NCBI RefSeq assembly: GCF_048594095.1
Contig: NC_132807.1
Coordinates: 16,366,248-16,430,247, forward strand
Source of the DNA: Paramormyrops kingsleyae
Taxonomy: Eukaryota > Chordata > Actinopteri > Osteoglossiformes > Mormyridae
DNA length: 64,000 nucleotides
Direction of reading: 5' to 3'
Part shown: piece after piece, positions 10,301-22,300 of the stretch
Numbering within the stretch: the stretch's first letter is position 1
Layout of the letters: the number at the start of each line of letters is the position of its first letter
Translations under genes and position numbers: made by a program
The notes under the pieces: model-generated
Seen by the model: the letters and a program-made list of their open reading frames with translations, nothing else
The model's database searches: none
What the model was told of the DNA's origin: nothing

Positions 10301-13300
10301 GTGTGATCCACAAGCTGCAAGTCAGGAAACCCCTGCACTGTCTGTGTGTGATCCACAAGCTGCAAGTCAGGAAACCCCTGCACTGTCTGTGTGTGATCCA
10401 CAAGCTGCAAGTCAGGACACCCCTGCACTGTCAGCCTGTGCTCCATGAGCTATTTGCTACAATGCGATATCTGCTTCTCCATATAATCTGCTTCTCCATA
10501 AATATAATATGGCTCTCATTCACTTCTCCAAGTCTATGCTGTAGCTCATCACACAAACATATATGCAAGTGATGTATAGGTACCTAAGTTTCAGCATATA
10601 TTAGCAATTTGTACAGGCATAGGTATTTAAATAAAAAGTATACTGAACAGTTCTGAAACATTTTGGAAATCTGTCTATTGGTTGAAACATTTTATTGAGA
10701 ATATCAAATAAAATTAAGAATATTCTTCATACCTCTTCCTGCTTTGTTTTGGAGCTTTTATATTCTCCCCTCAGGCTTGCAAATCTATCATTCTTCTCTC
10801 TAGTCCTCGCTTGAAGCAGTTCATGTTCTCTCTTAAGAGTCTGTCGTAAAATTAATCACCCAAGAAAAATTTTATACAATAATGAATTTTTAATATGTTT
10901 GTTTAACCTGGACAGATGATTCCAAACATGAAGAGAGCACTACAGAATCAATCAGGTTGTGTCACCATCACAAACTCAATATATATTATTAATATATGGG
11001 GACTCTATGCTATAAACCAAGTGCAGAAGGACTGGACATGGGTTCCATAGAGGAAGAGGCAGTAAATGGGAAGAGAAAAACATTAGCAATTATTCAGTTG
11101 CAGTTCATAGTTCCCAACTTGCAGTATAATATGATATATAAGCCACATAGCCCTGTTTATGTGCAGTGGCCTCATTCATTATCCTGCTCCTTATAGATTC
11201 ATGCCATAATCACTGTCAAGTACTCACAGAACCTGTCATCCAAAGTGCTGCACAGTACTGATTTGAAGGTTTTTTGGGAATACACATTTATAATCATGTC
11301 CTGCCCACCAACAGGGCACAGAAAGTTCTTAGTTATTGACAAAATGCACATTAATTTGTGACATACCTTATATTATATGTCACAACATGCAGGAATGACT
11401 TAAGGGCTGGCGTTTGGCGAAACAAAAGGGGTTTTATTTAACTTGAACAAACAGGGACTGGAGATTAAGGGCTAGAACAAGGACGGACATTTACTGACAG
11501 GAGGAGCAATATTAATGACCAGACAGGTGAGGATGAGACAAACAGGTGCTTAAACACAATAATCATCAGGTGTGGCCCATCAGGCCATGTGAGGGAAGAG
11601 ACCGGAAGGTCAGGCAGTAGTAGTAGGCAGGATGTGACATTATATTACTGCATGCCCATCTTTAGTGCTACTCAAAGTAACAAAACTACATTTTAATACT
11701 AAATTGTTTTAGTATGAATAATACAAAATAAAATAAACACACTTCAGGGTAGCGACCAAGTGTAAATACCTTTATATTACTGAAAAGAATTAATTATTTT
11801 GTGGCAGTGTTTCAGATCAATTTTACACACAATGTTATGCTATGTTAATGTGAACACGTTAATTTTTTCTCCAAATAATGAAACATAATTCTAAAAAGAT
11901 TTTGATTATCATATGAACAGTATTGACTGAAATGCCCAGCAACTCTAAATTAATCAAAATGGAAGAGAAAATCTTGAGAACAACCATGAAAAACACAAAA
12001 ATCTCAGCACAATCTTTGTTTAAAAAGACCTGTTTACAAGAGTCGTTAGGAGCAGTTTTCTGCCAATAAAGGCCAGATTTCGTTTACAGTTGGGACAGAC
12101 ACAGACAAACGACCCTTGGAAGACCCTGACCTGATAGTCCTCCCTTTGCCTGATCAACTCTAGCTCCAATCTGCTGACGGCCTCAGTCTGCATCTGCAAC
12201 AGCCGCTGGGCTTGTTGGAACAACTTCATCACCTCCTTGAGCACAGTTGACAACAAGGGGGATTCCTATTAATGACATACATCCCTGCCTGCTCACTCGC
12301 CCCACTACCGTCCAACTGCACCTTTCAGTCTTAATTACCATTTAGCCAATGTTGTCTTTTAGACACCGTAAGCATGGCATGACCCCAAAAACCCGCGATG
12401 GGTGAGCAGCCATCCTCACCTGTTTTTCAGCCCTTACAGCAGAAACTTCCTCAGAGAGTTTTTTATTCATCTCTGCTTGCTTGAAGTATGAAAAGAAACA
12501 AAAATGCAGAACTAGTTATAAAATGATTAATCTTATAAGCCTACTGAAAATTTTATAATTTTTTGCTTCAATGTATTCTGGTTCAATAAGCACACATGTT
12601 TCCATGTTAACAATTCAGAAGAATTACCAAATGTAGCTTGTGCAGCCATTGTTTCTGGTCTTTAACTGAACTTCTCTCTTCTCCAGATTTACACACCGAC
12701 ATGACTTTAAACTTAACAAATTCACAGTTTAGTTTTTCCATGTCCTGAATAAAAAAGAGGGAAAATATTTCCCAGCAAAATACAAACACATTAATTCAGT
12801 AAGTAAAAAGTTTTCTTCCAGCAACGAAAAATGATACTTTAAAATATCAAGGCATGAGCAAAAGTTCACTTTAAGATCTAAGTTCAGAAGATGGGATGTA
12901 ACTATGACATTAATATTTGTTCCCGTGACACAACTTCTCTTGATAAGCCATAATCCTTCCAAAAGACATTTCTATGCAGAACAGAAAGGTGTAACAATTA
13001 AATATGGCTGGCTTTGATCTCCCTAAAGGGTAATTGATTGTGGGGCACACTTGCAGATATAGCCTCTTTTCCCCCAGTTTTCCCTCTGTGTTGCATAGCT
13101 GGCTGTTTCCTATCCCCTCCCTCTCCTGTAGGACACTGACATGCTCCATGCTGATAGCAGCTATGCTTCCCCTCCATAGCACAGTGGCACGATGCTAATA
13201 GAACCGTCTGGCATGTGATGCAGTCCTTTTAACTTTTCTCTGAGTTCATCCTTAATATGAAATTCCTCACATTTCAGTAGCAGGCTCAAAAACCATAAGA

Positions 13301-16300
13301 AAAAAAGAAATGAGAAAGAGCAGGTATCTTTAAATTGTTCTTCCTCATCTTTCTTGGTTTTCTTTATCTACAGAATACTGAGAGGTGACTTAGACGAACT
13401 GCGAAAAGGTGGCAGTTTATCAATCATTTTATCTGGCAACTTCATTAATATAACATAGTCTGATATTAATAAGCATTTTGCATTGTGACAGTTCATACAA
13501 AATCACATTTAGGTGAAACACATACAAATGAAACTTGACAAATTACTCTTAATATAAAGGTTTGTTGCGATCATCATCTGACTATGTAAAAGACAAATGA
13601 CTAATGAGTAAATATAACCACATAATTTTACCTTAGATATACAATATTTGCTGACTACAAATGTGCAAATATTTCGAGATGTGAGAATGATAGAGTAAAA
13701 TTGCCCTGGCCAACGCAGACCCTAATATCAACCTATACAAAGCATTTTTATGACAAAAAGGAACACAGAACTAGGGGAAGGCAAAGATGGGCTTTTTAGC
13801 ACTAGGGTTTGGAACTGGTTTCAAGATATAACAAAACAAGATACCACCACCCTCCTTCCAATCACAATTACAAAATCTCCACAATTTACTTAAGTAATCA
13901 TTAATGTGGCCGAATACAGATCAACATGTATTCCATTTTCAAACAAAACTTAATTCCTCCCTTAAAAATGTAAGTCAAAAAAATAATTCATAGAAAACAT
14001 TCATTCATAGAAAATATTTTACCTGTTTTAAGCACTTAATAGTTGCTTCATGTTTGTAATTCAGAGCTGATAGGTTGTTATTAAGCTTCACAGTTTCTCC
14101 AACTGTAAACACACACATACATACTTAATATACAAATTGTTCTCAACTGTTTTATACAATAGTCATATATGTTCTAATACTTCCTTCACTTAATCATATT
14201 GTTAGTGGGAATTATTATGATTATTATTATATACAGTTTACCCCAAGTCCTTAAATTAAAGTTCTATGGTATGTCATTTGCCATGACCATCCACTTGGGC
14301 GTGTAAAAGATGAGACTGATTCTCCCTGTCAGACCTACACAGTAAACATTAATGTGCAATAGTATCCAGACCTGCTTTACAAGATGTAAAAAATGTTCCC
14401 TATCTGTACTGAGACAACTGTGACGATATCGCTGCTTTAAATAAATAATGATACTATGGTTTAGAAATAACAGATACACATGTTTATAAAATTCCACTTG
14501 ACATAAATACAATATTAATGTAACCAAATATTGGACAGAAGCCAAGCAAGAACAACTGCCTGATAGTGGAATGCTCTGTCAATGTTCACATTTCACTGAA
14601 ACATAAATTCTGTAACTTTTCATGCATCCCAGGCAATGTTCGCATTAAGGGTAAGGAGCAAAGCTTGTTATCGAGTATCCAAAGGTTGTATGTCCCCCTG
14701 GTCGCAGTAGATTGTTTACCGCTTTGTTCAAGTTTCCTGTGGGCCTCTTTCACTGTGGCACATTGATGAGTCACAACTTCCAAGCGCCTCTCCACCTCTT
14801 TTAGCTGCCTTAGCTGACTGTCTTTAGTTTGCATTTGCAAGTACAACTTCTGCTCCTGCCAAATACATTTAACATGCATTCAACTTTCTTGCTCCACAAG
14901 GGTGTGTCCTGAGTCTACTGCTGTGTTCCCACTACACTCACAACCGTGTAGCCAGATACAGCATTAACTATATTGTTAAGTTTGTGGATGACACTGTAGT
15001 GATGGGTCTCATCTCTAACAATGATGAGAAGGCCTATCTCATTGAGGTCAGTAATCTGGCATCCTGGTGCAAGAATAACAGCCTCTCACTCAATGTCAAC
15101 AAAAATAAGGACTTAATTGTGGACTTTAGCAGAAAACAGCAAAGGAACTACACCCCTCTCAGCACCAGTGATACACTCTCTGAGGACCAGTCATGGACCC
15201 AGCATGTCCAAGCCTAGATCTCAAAAGCACAGCAGAGACTATACCACCTGGGGTAGCTGAGGAACTTCAATGTCTCCCTAGCAGTCCTAAAAACTTTCTA
15301 CACTGGTGCTATGGAAAACATCCTGTCCATGAACATTGCATCCTGGTATAGTAACTGTACTGTTCAGGACTGCAAAACTCTGCAGAGAGTGATCTGCCTA
15401 GTGGCACACACCTCCAAATCTGCTCTCCCCTCTCTGTAAGACACCTACATCAGTTACTGCAAGACCAGAGTCACCAAAATTCTTAACAAATCCACCCATC
15501 CCAGTAACTGCCTGTTCAGCAACCTGGCAAACGTCTATGCTATCTGATGGCCAAAACAGAGAGGCTCAAGAAGAGCCTCTATCCTAAGGCCATTTGGCTT
15601 CTCAGCTTGGACATGCCTAAAGATACACTATATTGCCAAAAATATTGGGACACCTGCCTTTAAACATACATGAATTTTAATGACATTGCATTCTTAATAC
15701 AGACACTCCTTTACTTACGAGCTTTCAACTTACGCACTTTCAGACATACGAACGAAGAGGACTGTAAGTCCAAATCATGTTCATTGGGCTCCCGTTTCCT
15801 GTCCGCAACATCAATTTTTTTTTTTCTGCGCACCAATTAGTACTAGTACGACTTCTGGCCACTACTCCCACTGCGCAGCAGCGTAGCATGCGTACTCCCA
15901 GCATCCTAGTTCTTAGTACTTGCGTATACCCTTAAAATTATGTTGAATAACGACTTACTAACATTTCAAATTACGAACGACCGTAAGTAGAGGAGCGTCT
16001 GTACATAAGCTTTAATATGGAGTTGGCCCAACCTTTGCAGCTAGAACAGCTTCAACTCTTCTGAGAAGGTTGTCCACAAAGTTTAGGAGTGTGTTTATAG
16101 GAATTTTTTACCATTCTTTCAGGAAAGCATTTGTGAGGTCTGGCACTGATTTTGGACAAAAAGGCTTGGCTCGCGGTCTCCGCTCTAATTCATCCAAAAG
16201 GTGTTCTATCGGGTTAAGGTCAGGGCTCTGTGCAGGCCAGTCAAGTACCTCCACACCAGACTCGTTCATCCATGTCCTTATGGACCTTGCTTTGTACATT

Positions 16301-19300
16301 GGTGCGCAGTCAGTTGGGACCATGAAATTGTCCAAAATGGCTTTGAATGCTGCAGCATTAAGAGTTCCTTTCACTGGAACTAAGGGGCCAAGCCCAATCC
16401 CTGAAAAACAACCCCACACCATAATCCCCCCTCCACCAAACATCACACTTGGCACAATGCAGTCAGGCAAGTACCGTTCTCCTGGCAACCGCCAAACACA
16501 GACTTGTCCATCAGATTGCCAGACAGAGGAGTGGAATTTGTCACTTCAGAGAATACGTCTCCACTGCTTTATAGTCCAGTGGTGGCATGCTTTACACCAT
16601 TGCATCTAACGCTTTGCATTGCACTTGGTGAAATAAGGCTTGGATGCAGTTGCTCAGCCATGGAAACCCATTCCATGAAGTTCTCTATGCACTTATCTTG
16701 AGCTAATCTGAAGGCCACATGAAGTTTGGAGGTCTGTAGCTATTGAATTTTTATACAGGTGGCGACTTCTACACACTGTGTGCCTCAGCATGTGTTGTCC
16801 CCGCTTTGTGATTTTACATGGCCTACCACTTCGTGGCTGAGTTGTTGTTGTTCCCAATTGCTTCTACTTTTTTATAATACCACTAACAGTTGACCGTGGA
16901 ATACTCAGTAGTGAGGAAATTTCACGAATGGACTTACACTGGTGCCATCCTATCACGGTACCACACTTGAATTCACTGAGCTCCTGAGAGTGACCCATTC
17001 CATTGCAAATGTTTGTAGAAGCAGTCTGCATGCCTAGGTGCTTGATTTTATACAACTTTGGCAATGGAAGTGATTGGAACACCCATATTAAATGATTTGG
17101 TGAGGTGTCCCAATACTTTTGGCAATATAATGTAGTTGTGGTGCTTTTCCAGAGATGGTTTTCCATTGTAGATTATGTTGGCCGTACCCAACCCATAGCC
17201 ATCCTGACATGGCCCTGCTTACTAGCAGAGCCAAAAGCATGACTAAACCATGCTCGTTGCATTACCACCATCTGACTGGTCGAAACAAACAGTTTCGACA
17301 CAGATCACTGTGTCGATATGCATGGATTATCTGAAGGAAAAAAGCGCATATTCTATGTTATCCATTATTAGTAGTACCACATTTTGCAAAATAAAAATTT
17401 GCAAACCCCTACTTAAAAATGTACTACAGAAGATAATGGATTCATAATAAAGATTATTCATAATGAATATAAGCTAATGCTAATTCTGCTAGCATTTGAT
17501 GCTAACATAACACGACAATTCTAGACATGCTAGAGGAAAATAGCAATCATGATGTGAACAGTAAACAAGCTTCTCTTCAGTTTTACATCACTGTCACTAT
17601 CCAAATCTGGCAACGCTTTTACCAAACTTAAACCTTCTGCAGGGGAAAATCGACACAAACTGGAACCTCGCTGTAACTAGTGTAGTTTGGGTATAGCTTG
17701 GTTCCTGTATGCCAGTTGAAAAGTGCCATTGCACAGCTGACTGTTAATCAGTTACTACATTCCATGTCCACTGCAATCTGCACACCCATGTTTAAGACTA
17801 TGCCACTTGTGCTTTACTGTCTCCTTTGCACTATTGAATGTATATTTTCAATACAGTCTTTATGTACGTCTGTATTTATATTATGTGCATGTTCACCCCC
17901 CTTCACTTCATATGTTCCTTTATTGCATTATATTTTAAATTAATTTAAATTTCTTTTGAACAGTATAAAGAGGAACCAGATTTTCAATTCACTGCAGTTT
18001 GTACTTATATAACTGTATGTAATGAATAAAATATCTTGAATCTTGAAATAACATTTAATTTTACAATGAAATACAAACTGGAGACGATTCTCCACAGATA
18101 TAGAGGGGACAACACAGCTCACTGCTATTCTATCTTATACAATCTTTGTCTAACATTTAAACCAGCAACTTCTTTTATCAAGATGCTTAAGAAGTTTTTT
18201 ATTATTAATATCTATCATTATTGTTTGATTGTCTGTATCAGGCAGTTTTTTCCTTCACCACAGAGGTTCAGCAGAGCGGGCCTTAGTTATAAAATATTTT
18301 GATAGTGATTTCTTCTATGCTGCATCCGAGGTTCACAGAATGTCACACACTCCCTATCCGTTACTCCTGATGAGCCGTTCCCTCTTGTGTTCCTCCCACT
18401 CCCACACAATTCATATCACTGAAATCCTTACCAGTTCACTTAATGTCTTCTGCAAACTGCACTTGGACAACTGTAAAACAGTAGCAAAAGATTTTATCTT
18501 TTTCAATTTTATATTTTTCTGTGTATCTGGAAATTCTATAACCTTAAAATATTTATTGTGCATTATCTGATCAAATGTGAACTTTTTTACCCTTAATTAA
18601 TGTCTATATAACAGCCACAATAATATGAATACAACAGCAAATCATTTATTTGTACTATATACTACTGATTATACAAAAATTTAATTATGGTATTCTAAAA
18701 ATCAAAGAGCCAAATAATTAATTTATTGTGCAGCACTATGTATGGCTCATATGTGCAATGGAGCATAAGAGACAGAGTACAGCAGCCATCCTGTGCCATG
18801 CTACAGCCAAGAGAGCAGCCTCCACTATAAAGGTTGCCAATGAGAGCACTTTTCCCAGTCATCAGAGTTAATGAAGAAGGGCAATTGCACTCAGCCCAGC
18901 TGTTTAGGGAGCTTGTTATTTTTTTCAAAGGTTTTACCTTCAACAATTTAAGCTCTTCCTTAAGAGTTCTGATCTCCTTGTCCTTCAGTTCAACAGTTAC
19001 CTGGTATTTTCCCTTCGAAATAAAGTGATATTAAGTCAAAGTTCAACAACAAAATGTAATATAAAATGTAATATAAAGCAATCTTCAATACCTTTCTCAA
19101 TTCTTGTGTTTGAGCCACTATACAAGCACATTATTCAATCTGACAGTTAGCTAACATTATTGAACCTCTACAAAGTAATATTTGACTTCTTTACTGAGTA
19201 TGCTCATTAGCAGAGAACACTAAATATTTCAGCCATACCTTCTCTTCTTCCAGCCCCTTGATTCTTGCCTGAAACTGCTTGTTAGGATTTTTGTAAGGAT

Positions 19301-22300
19301 TATAAGTAAAATCTTTATAATTTATTTTGTCAGTAAAACATTATTGCATCTATGAAAGAGAATCAAAAACTTAAACAAATTACTTTCTCTTCAACAGTCA
19401 GCTCCTCTAAAATTCTCAGGATGTACTTAATGTAACCTAAAGAAAATATTTTCACTAGTTTATTATGCCTCATAGGAAGATGACTCTAAGGTGTTTGTCA
19501 ACCACACATGCAAACCATCCCACTCATTTATGTACCTTTCTTTGATACACAAACACATACTTAAATACACATATTTCAGTATATTATATTAATATTCCTC
19601 CACTGATCTGTGAGTGGCTGACGCCTTTTGACCAGTAGGGGTTCTAAGTGCAGTAAGATATATCTTGTGCCTCAAATGAACAAAACAGACAGAGCTGGCA
19701 AGGTACATCTAGACTTGCCTAACAGTGGCAGATATGATAATTAGGGAGCATGTTCCAACAAGTAGTATCACTTTTGCATACCAACTACCTTTAGTTATTG
19801 ATTTACCACTGTATTTTCTTTAATCGGTAGTTGATGGTCAAATATAATATAAGACAAATACAACACCTTCTTCTTAAGAGCAGTTACAGATTCAGTATTT
19901 TGGTTTAGTAACATGTCAGTTTGATGTTGGAAGGATTCCTGAAAAAAAGAACACACACTAAATGTTAGAGGTGTAAAAAAGCCACAGATTATGGGACCAA
20001 TACAAAAGCAAATGAAAGTCTCTTAAAACACAATTAAGTCAATAATTCAGAAAAAAGTACATAGACCAGGCCATCTTCCCATACTAAATGGTGAGGTAAG
20101 GTGTAAAGATATTGGTAAGAAATGCAAGCAGAAGGTCTCAAATGACTAATAATGCCATATGCAAAATAATTAAAAGTACAGGGTGAATTCTTCTTTAAGG
20201 TGCTATCAAGGACCTATTCTACATCATATCAGATACAGCAGTTCAATGAAAGAGATATAACTGACAGTACAATACACAAATACATTTTGAAAACTAAAAA
20301 GAGAACTATGTGTCTTTACAATAACATGCATATACCTTTTGCCATTCCAGTTCTTGCTTCTCCAACAAAAGTTGACTGATTCGCTCTTCAAAATCCATTT
20401 CAGCTTGCTAAAAAATATTTCAAAAAACAAAATATGCTAAATATACACATTTTAACATTTTTCTTCATTATTCTTAAGATATTTCACTTATGCTCAAATC
20501 ATTTGTGAACATGTTAGTTTATGCATTTTTAACATTATTTTAAGGTTTAAACAAAAGTGCTACAGTTTGTGTGGTACTCTGGATGCTTTCAGCAACATCT
20601 TTCAGATTATCCACATACGACATGAAGCCAAAATGTAATGTTTGCCCATGACTTTGTTCATTCAAGGAAATAGTGGACATTAGACCTGTAATATTAGCAC
20701 ATAGCCATCCTTATCCGCCTTCAACTCTCAAAGGTAGGTAAAAGTCAATTGCTTTCTACTATCTAGTGACTTTTTATATGTATGTGGGAGTGGGCTTGTG
20801 TGGTTTATTTATAAGTTCCCATTAAAGTGTGCTCCCAGCATGGAAAATGCTAAAGAAGTGCACACTAGATAAAGCAGTTAACAGTTTGGAGTGAAATAAT
20901 GAATAGATGTTTTTTTTGTCCTGTAAAGACACCATTAAACTTGGTTATCCTTGTAAATATTAGTGACAAACCCTGATCTAGTGGAATATAATCCATGGTG
21001 AAATACAATTCCAAATATTATGTGAAAATACATAAATAAGCCAAAAACCAACAATTGGAGATGCACCAATTGTATCTGCCAACTATCGGTATTGGCTGAT
21101 ACAGCAGCAATCCGCCAAAGGCTCCAACGATATTTACCGTCGATAATTCCCTTTAAAATGGTGATCCATAATGCTTTGCATACCTGCGTACTAAACAGTT
21201 AGAAAAATGTCTGCTGTGTATAACTATTTTAATGTTAGTGAAAACAACATTAGAAATGCATTTTGCAATCATCACAAAAATTTCACAAGGAGGGTCAAAT
21301 AATAAACATTTCAACACAAATTCAATTGCTCAACTTAAAGAGAGACAATAAAGAGTATGAATAGTTCTTGAAAAAAAATCTGTTCCTATAAAGGCTGCAG
21401 TACTGCCTAATAAAGGTAGTCCATCAGTAACGCAAGCGTTTGATAGCAAAAGAAAATTCAGTGCAGACAATTACTCAGAAAGTTACTAAGTTTATTACAC
21501 TTGATGATCAGCTCTTCTCTGTTAGAAATGTTATACAAGATGTATATAGTTATAAAATACAGTGCACTGGGACTGTTGCTGTATGTCAGTTGGTTTTTTC
21601 TTACCCAAAAAATAAATACTTTTCATATTTTGTAATTTATTTATTTTTTAATTTATTTGAGTCAAATGTGTCTTTACACTTATTTAAGCAGAACCTATGT
21701 ACATCAATGGTACATAACAGTATAAAAAGTACATAGAGTGCCGACAGCTCATGAGCTATCCAAATACAAAAAATATTGCATTTCAAATCATTTTAGTACA
21801 AGTGAAGTATTTGTTTATTCCTTGTTCCCATTGTTCCACACACATTGTGTTAATAAATAGCGAATCACCTTCTTTTGTACAGAAGTATGTTATATCCGAA
21901 GTAGAGGAATATTTTAATAACACCCTCTGTAGCTAAGAAATACTTCAGTTTAGCTTAGACATACACTTCTTGTTTAAGTCTATATCAACAATACAATGAA
22001 CTGTCAAGTGCTTTTCTAATGCATGCCTCGGGATCATAGTTATTTAATCGTTCATGGTTTTTTGTGATGACCATAACAATAAAAGAGAAATGATTCAATC
22101 ATTTATTTATTTGTTATAACCTTTAAAACATGTTCAGAGCCTTTTAAAGTGTTTGCTCCAGGGTACCATTTTACAAGCAAAAATAGGTACTCCTTTGTTT
22201 GTGACCACATACTGATGTGATGTCTGACTACAGCTGATTGCTAAAAAAGTAGGTTTAGCTTCATCCGAAAACTCATAATACACCTCCCACAATATGACAT

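Larger units (their letters stand above)
15626..17132 (-). mobile_element. Tc1-like DNA transposon carrying a nested MITE
   Basis: The ends are inverted repeats CACTATATTGCCAAAAATAT (left) and, reverse-complemented, CATTATATTGCCAAAAGTAT (right), each followed by TGGGACACC and flanked by TA. Removing the 302-bp nested element leaves about 1.2 kb, a normal Tc1 size. A broken minus-strand transposase lies between the repeats. The family matches the fragment at 1-325. It is inserted in a LINE remnant within a ccdc73 intron. Confidence 0.9.

Noticed and set aside
9250..10432. CRISPR-like periodic array
   Set aside because: The copies are contiguous with no unique spacers, and the genome is a vertebrate.
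9186..10572. Long open frames of 411-434 residues over the minisatellite as protein-coding genes
   Set aside because: They are simply the 45-base unit read in stop-free frames on both strands; there is no start context, no homologue and no conserved flank. The ccdc73 exons on either side read past it.
13182..13310. Minus-strand coiled-coil-like reading (KCEEFHIKDELREKLKGLHH) as a further ccdc73 exon
   Set aside because: The neighbouring exons (14,102-14,023 and 12,744-12,628) already join in phase and align with human CCDC73 without a gap, so no exon is needed here.
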